Assembly (NCBI RefSeq): GCF_002775205.1
Contig: NC_036450.1
Location: 20,400,479 to 20,464,478, forward strand
Direction: 5' to 3'
From: Xiphophorus maculatus
Taxonomy: Eukaryota > Chordata > Actinopteri > Cyprinodontiformes > Poeciliidae
DNA: 64,000 nucleotides
This document shows positions 58,020-64,000 of the stretch, one piece after another; position 1 is the first letter of the stretch; each line of letters begins with the position of its first letter. The notes below the pieces were generated by a model. That model saw nothing but the letters and a program-made list of their open reading frames with translations, made no database searches and was not told the origin of the DNA. A program made the translations under genes and the position numbers.

Positions 58020-58240
58020 TTTTGCCACAAGGGGATGTTCTTCTTTAGTATGCATAGGGAAACTGATCAGAGTTAATGGGAAGATGGATGAAACTAAATG
58101 CAAAGCTATGAGACTGTCCAGAGGTTCTACCTTTCATCCATTAGAACAGGGTAATAAAAGTTCAGATGGAAATCCAATTGAAAATCTGTCAATTGAGCCA
58201 TTTTTCATAGAATAATGAAGACAATTCAAATACTTTTGGC
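58020..58240 (+). mobile_element. Tc1-like remnant, plus orientation
   Basis: Translates in pieces as GKLIRVNGKMDETKC near 58058-58104 and NPIENLS near 58173-58193, matching the Tc1 motifs GKLVRVDGKMD and NPIENLW, followed by the AVIAIKV-type end. Confidence 0.65.
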
Positions 58241-59304
58241 TGTAATTGCAATTAAAGTAGTAATCAAAGTAATATAGGGGGGTTCTATTCAAACTTTGCA
58301 AATTTCATTTTAAAAAAAGTAAAAATAAACATGTACTTTAATCTCAACTTGGCACTACTGATCAAAAATCAATAAAATGCAATGAAGTTTGTGGTGCTAA
58401 GAACAAAATGTGGAAATATTTAGTGAGACAGATTTATGTAGAACCTAAATACAGACTGAAAAAAGTTATTATTCTTTATTACAAGATTTGGTTACATTCT
58501 GATGCATCACTCAGACACCTGCAGTGATCAAGCCACTTTTATTTATCTTTCCTGAAAGGAAAAAAAAAGTTGCCTAACTTGATAAAGATCTCAAAACCAG
58601 TGAGTAAAGGAAAAAAAAAAAAAAGTCAGATCTGAAGACATGGAAATAGAGCCATCTGGGGATGAGTCATCCCTTGTTTCGGTCCCTTTAACAAATTTCT
58701 GGGTGTACTCTCATGTAAGTCCCCTGGCAGCTTGTTAAACTTGGGAGTCGGTGTAGCAGGGAGAAAAGAGACAAGCGACAGATGTAGGCAGAGAATTAGC
58801 GAAGGAGAGGAAGAAGAGACGGAGGGACGGGTTTTTAAAGAACGCAGAGGGAGGCGGGGAGGCGGCGAGCGCCTCGCAGAGAGGTTTGCATACACTTGCT
58901 GCGGAGGCCTGTTAGCTGAATAATCAAAGATGCACCGTGGGGAGCCGATCATCTACTGATGTGCTGAGACGAGAGCCTTTTTGGTCATGCATCCGTCGGC
59001 CTCACAAAAAAACACAAGCGCGTAAGAATCTGCGCACATACACAGAAATGAACTGAGGAAAAATCTAATAATACAAATATCAATAAGTTAAAGCAGATGT
59101 GACATGATGAATAAGAATCAAATGTTTACACTGTAATGGAAATTATTATTCTTTTTCTTTGTAATAATCAACACTATGTGGTTGTATTTACCCCATTTAT
59201 TCCGATGCCACTAAATAACATACAGTCCTACATGTTGCCTTTGGAAGAAAGTTATAAAGTTGGGGAAAAATAAGTTGTGTACTTGTCCTGATTCCCCCCG
59301 ATCC

Positions 59305-59342
59305 AGCTGTTACTGGATGTAGCTCCAGTAACAGCTACATCC
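59305..59342. repeat. Two interleaved inverted repeats
   Basis: AGCTGTTACTGG pairs with CCAGTAACAGCT (loop 8). GGATGTAGCT pairs with AGCTACATCC (loop 8). The pairs overlap, so only one can form at a time. Confidence 0.92.
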
Positions 59343-59410
59343 ATCTTCTCAGTTCCACAACACGATGCTGCCAACACCAGGTTTCATTATAGTGATTATA
59401 GCAAATGTTT
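59340..59410 (-). mobile_element. Short Tc1-like remnant
   Basis: The minus strand reads KPGVGSIVLW, a decayed KHGGGSIMLW motif. Little flanking sequence is recognisable. Confidence 0.4.
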
Positions 59411-60007
59411 GCAGTCAATTTTCTTAAAGGGAATTAGAGTAAAGGAGGCTAAACCAATACATTTCTCTTTGACAAAGGTCTAACTGCTCTGTATGATTTT
59501 TATTCTACTTTTCGAGCATGTTAAGATTGCTGACGTACAAAAACCACGCCTTTTGCAATCCTTGTTCATGTGTGTTATTTTATGCTGTTGTCATGTTCGA
59601 AGCAAAATAAAATGAATAAAATCACATACTACTTTCTATCAGTTTACCACAATAAATTCGAACAAAACATCGAGACATTCGCGGCTACAGCACACCTTGA
59701 CAAAACGCTTTTAGTTTGGGGAAATTGTTTGACCAGGGTGAGAAATTAAAGCTGCATGATTTAGCTTGAAAAATGGGACATATAGTTTAGAGACAACTAA
59801 ATGTTCTTTGCATTAAAAAAAACAACATACAACTGTTTTCTTCTTCAGGCTCCATGCCTGCTACTTTAAATTACACCATTTATTTCTTCTTCCGCCGGTA
59901 ACGGACCAACTCCGTGCCGCCTACTTCAGTCAAGTGGATCAGGTCATCTACAAGACCTGAGTGAAGCGTTGAATTATTTAAAGCGGGTAGAGAAATCTGC
60001 AGCTGCA

Positions 60008-60033
60008 AAAAATAAATAAATAAATAAATAAAT
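60008..60033. repeat. (AAAT)n microsatellite
   Basis: About six AAAT units. Confidence 0.9.
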
Positions 60034-61359
60034 ACAGCAGCCTAAAAATGCACAATGAGGCAATAATTACCTAAGTGAGTCCACTTATTTCTCCACTTTT
60101 AAGCATCATAATCAAGAGGTTAATTTTAACAGTTTTATATAATGGAATCTGAATGGGAAGCAATAAATGCAATGATTAGTGACAGGTTACGTGTGCTGCA
60201 CATGTAGCAATGACCGTGTTTCCATTAACATTTTTACATTTGTTTTGCTATATGTTAAAAGAGGTTGATGGAAATTATGAAATTCATATGAACTTCCTCA
60301 AGTTTGATAAAAAAAAAAATAATTTACGCTCTCTTGAGGTGGTTTCTAGCTATTCTAAAGCAAAGTTAATGCGCTAAAGGGGAGAAGCAGTCTGCAAGAT
60401 CACATCTCTTTGTAAGAGACGGTTTCGCTGGTTTCACTGCCTTGTTTCACTGTGCATTATAATCAAAACATCAGCTATATGCAAACATGCCTTTTCTTTG
60501 TTCCTAACATTTGCAAATTTTACAGTCTCAGAGCACAGATGTACAGAGAGGGCATGCGTTGATATTAGTGATAGGCAAACTATTAGCACAGCTCACACAG
60601 ACAGCAACACAGTTACCTTTGCTTGAGTAGGGGAGTGTCACAATGAGAGAAGAAGGCAAACTCAGTTTTTATCTAGTCAATTTGGATTTTGAGCAAGAGA
60701 AAAATTCCATTGGAAACAAACAAAAACACAAATTGGGAGAGATGAACTGGATGATGACTTAGTGCTGTTGAAAATGTAAGCGGTGACGGGGAGCTCTGGT
60801 GTAAATTTTGCCACTTGAGCCTTTATACCTACTGCAAGTGCCTGCCGGAGTCAGTGGATGGCTGTCAGGTGTGTGAAATCACATTACAACGACGAAGGTT
60901 CACACTCTAATCAAATAGTCGTTTTAGAAGTGCATTTCAAACTTCTCTACAGTTAGCATGATGATGCATCTGCAGACAAGATGTTTTGTGATAGCTTTGT
61001 CAGCAAAATTTTAAAAAGTCGGATTTGTTGACACTAAACTGAAATGCCTGAAGAAACTGGACTTGAACGTGTGTAAATTTTAAGAATGACATATGTATAT
61101 AGTTTTAATGTGAAACGTTCCTAATCGGATGCATCTATTCCAACCGTATTTTATGAAGAACCGTATTTTAACAAGTATAAAATGGCGCTTGTTAAATAAC
61201 TCCATAGAGACGATCGACAACAGAAGTTTGGCGATGAGAGGATTTTATAATGCAAAGTCTGTCAACAGATTCTCCTACCTGAGATGTGGAACCTTTTAGC
61301 TACTCTAGCGCCACCATGGGGCCCGTTTCTATACTTAATGCTCTCCAGATCTCCAGTTG

Positions 61360-61570
61360 AGTCCTTCTCTTTCCATTTTCAGATGACGGATCAACCAGTG
61401 CAACATCATACCTGACCTTTCCGATGGTCTTCGTGATGCTGTGTGTCGATGATGTTCTCCACTGTATTTATGCTGTGATTAAATTAAACATGAGTGGACA
61501 TTATTTACTAGTCCGGTGAGTCCTGCAGGCAGTGGGTTCAACTCGATTTTAAGGTCGCCGTATGCAAATG
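61360..61570 (-). mobile_element. Tc1-like remnant, minus orientation
   Basis: TTTCCATTTTCAGATGACGG, then TGTATTTATGCTGTGATTAA and GTGGACATTATTTACTAGT, follow the N-terminal transposase and 5' leader of a Tc1 element read in reverse. Only this end is present. Confidence 0.6.
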
Positions 61571-64000
61571 CACAATCCACTTTTTTACAATTTTAATTGA
61601 ATATTTTTTCACATATATGCCCTACAAAAAAAAAAAAAAAAAAGGATACATAGAAAGTTGAGGCTATAATCTGATTAAATAAACTTTTGCGAGCATCTGC
61701 ATTCTGAAAAGCCCTCTTCGCTTAACTGGATTTGATACGACGGCTTTTTGTGACGACGGAGATGCTTCTGTGATAAATCGCAGCTCTTCATGCTCCTTAT
61801 TTTTGGTTTTTAATCCTTAAGACTTCATGTTATGGATTTAAATGAAAGTAAAGTTTGCCATCACCTCCTCCACATTAGGATGCATAAAAAGGCTGTAAAC
61901 TAGCCGCATAAGATTTGGTTTAATTAGCTTTACCATACAGAAGCACAAGTATCCTAAAAGCCAAAGCAATTACATTTTAAGCAGAGACTGGAGCGGCGCC
62001 CTGTTCCCTCGTGTCATCCTTTAGTGTTTCTCCTAAAGCACTCACTCAGTCTTGCAGACTGAAACCCCCGCTCCTTCCCTCTGCTTCAGTGCTAATAAGG
62101 AGAAATAGAACACTCTCTAAAATGCTGCCACATCCCATCAACCAAACCATGCCTCAAAAACCCCAACACAGAGTTCAGGGATAGAAGGAGCGCCATGAAT
62201 ATAAGGGCGAGAGATGGGTCAGCAGAGCAGGGAGGCTCGTCTGGGCTAATAAAGAGTAGGCATCGGAGTCTGTAGAAATCTCTATTCTGCTGAATTCTGA
62301 AGCAAATGAAGCGGCGACAAGTTCTGAAAGTGAACGCGGCCGTCGTGGCGTTGGGACACGAGCGTTTTCATTATTGGAACGGCGCACAAAAACGAGACGC
62401 AGTGGCGCTCGGACAAAGAGAAACGAAAATGAAAGTACCGTCTCGGCACCAGTTTGACAGCTTCTGTTTAAAAGCCTTGTGGGTTTCTATGGCAATAAAA
62501 AGCAATAGCGCTAAAAACTGAACGTGAATAAAAAAATAAAGGTAAGTTTGAAAGCGGGGGAGGCTGCCTGACAGATCAATTCAACCCACTTCGGGATCAG
62601 GCACATGTGAAACGATCAACATGATGACTTGATTATGATCTTGTGTAATCTGGGCTGTTCAAACCAGCTCAGAGTATTCTTTCTGGAAATGCTGCTATTG
62701 GCAACATCCATCAGCGCATTAATTGAGACTTTTCTATGGGATTAAATTAGTTAATTTCATGAATGGGTAATTTAGGCTGTGGAAAGGCTGAGATTCATCA
62801 GAAAAAAACAAAACACAAAAGCTGTTGAGACGAGAAAAGCGTCAAGATACTGAGAACTGACCCAAATTGGTAGATTTTCAGCCTTATCAGCTCTCACTAT
62901 TGACTGGCCAGGTGGATACCTAAAAATCCAACTTTTTTCCAAGTCAATGAATGTATCACACATAAGGGTGTTGACAACAACACTCCTCGGTGTCGATGCT
63001 GCTACTGAGTGACTCAACAAAATCTGAACAGAAAAAATGACCAGGTATCAAAATTTTTGATGAGCTTAGACAAAGATGTACAGTATATAATATTTTATTA
63101 TATTTTCTGGTCCAATGGATGGAAACGCTCCGACTACAATATATAGAAAACAGACAATGTAAAAACTGTACAACATCTGGGTAACATACATGAAAGCTGT
63201 TGGAGTCATGCTAACCATGCTAACTCTGCTAGCGATGCTAAAGACAGCTTAAAATAGGAACAAACATTTGTAAAATCTGATTTTATAGAGACTGCTCTCT
63301 CATATAACCACCATTAACATAAGTAACTTACAGTTGGTCTTGTAAGAAAGACTAGAAACATTCTTAATGCCATCCTCATGTGTCCCTATATGATCATTCT
63401 TAAAGAGCAAACAGAACAGACCAAAAATCGGTATGGGTAACTTTACAGGAACTGGACGACAAATGTAAAGCTGAATGTAGTTGTTTAGTAATAATGATAA
63501 CCATGAAAAATCAAGCTCAAGCATTAGAGACCAAATGGGCTAGGTTATATTCCCAAAGGCAAAAACTGAGTAAAGATTTAAAAGTAAAATAAAATAAATA
63601 AAATGGAGCCATGACAGTCGGTCTGTCCTTCACTGTCCTCATCTTGCTAGAACTTTCCCCCCCCCATCCCCCACCACCACCTGGGTCTCTCCACCTGGGG
63701 GATCTGTGGCTAGTGTTACAGCATGATAGCCTGCAGCATTTTCTGTGAGGGTCACATTGGGTTGACGACAAGGACTGAGGGCCTGATGGAAATGAAGGCA
63801 CCTCCTGCCGAAGGCGCCGAGCTTCGCCGTTGGCCACAGAAACAGGAAGCAGATGATCATTAGGAAAAGCAAGTCTGACTGCAGGGGGCCTTACAGTGAG
63901 TGTCATACACCTCAGAAATATTAGTCTCGCTGCTGGTTTGGCATGGATTTTATCCTAAAGTGTGTCAAGGTCCTTCAGTGATATCTTTAGGACATTTCTT

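Larger units (their letters stand above)
55892..64000 (-). other. dab2ip intron reaching the right edge
   Basis: I searched the minus strand for the exon expected before the GAP arginine-finger exon and did not find it, so the intron is at least 8.1 kb. It holds an unassigned frame (57005-57677), Tc1-like remnants at 58020-58240, 59340-59410 and 61360-61570, an interleaved palindrome at 59305-59342 and an (AAAT)n tract at 60008-60033. Confidence 0.65.

Noticed and set aside
60213..60700. Second copy of the 36807-37143 MITE-like element
   Set aside because: TGTTTCCATTAAC and CCATTGGAAACA are suggestive, but the ends do not match well enough.
63517..63906. 129-codon minus-strand frame, and an overlapping 77-codon frame, near the right edge as a missing dab2ip exon
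   Set aside because: Neither resembles the PH, C2 or GAP segments expected there.

Overview
The window reads as a teleost fish genome segment. Evidence: GT-AG split vertebrate genes with AT-rich introns, many decayed Tc1-like transposons, a LINE of the restriction-like-endonuclease type, and long (TA)n and (CA)n microsatellites. Two large vertebrate genes were reconstructed exon by exon with consistent splice phases. They lie tail to tail: ttll11 on the plus strand (7974-24662, ten coding exons, 730 residues, complete) and dab2ip on the minus strand (34767-55891, the last ten coding exons, 799 residues, 5' part beyond the right edge). As I recall, human TTLL11 and DAB2IP are also convergent neighbours on chromosome 9q33.

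Region 1-7370 is an accessory block. It holds two tandem, intronless genes resembling bbof1 (basal body orientation factor 1), a coiled-coil protein of motile cilia. Copy A (1-1251) is cut by the window edge; copy B (4282-5625) is complete. They share homologous 3' flanks, including a degenerate 22-bp minisatellite, so a retrogene-like locus seems to have been duplicated at DNA level. Later a LINE flanked by TA repeats entered only the flank of copy A. Near-identical patches inside otherwise diverged coding sequences suggest gene conversion.

Region 7370-25050 is ttll11, a tubulin polyglutamylase gene, with a CpG-bearing upstream region and introns carrying Tc1-like fossils, fragments sharing terminal motifs with a hAT-like repeat, and a CTCF-like motif. 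Region 25050-32230 is intergenic, with another Tc1-like fossil and about 1.1 kb of an apparently dispersed, unclassified repeat.

Region 32230-64000 is dab2ip: a probable 2.5-kb 3' UTR, the coiled-coil, proline-rich and RasGAP exons, and more than 8 kb of intron reaching the right edge. The introns hold Tc1-like fossils, a 337-bp MITE-like element, several unusually perfect short hairpins, and one unassigned minus-strand open reading frame beside a CRE/E-box palindrome that might be a nested gene or a pseudogene.

The bbof1-like and ttll11 products both act on cilia or axonemal microtubules; dab2ip is a Ras/ASK1 signalling scaffold. I see no operon, CRISPR array, phage or bacterial system here.
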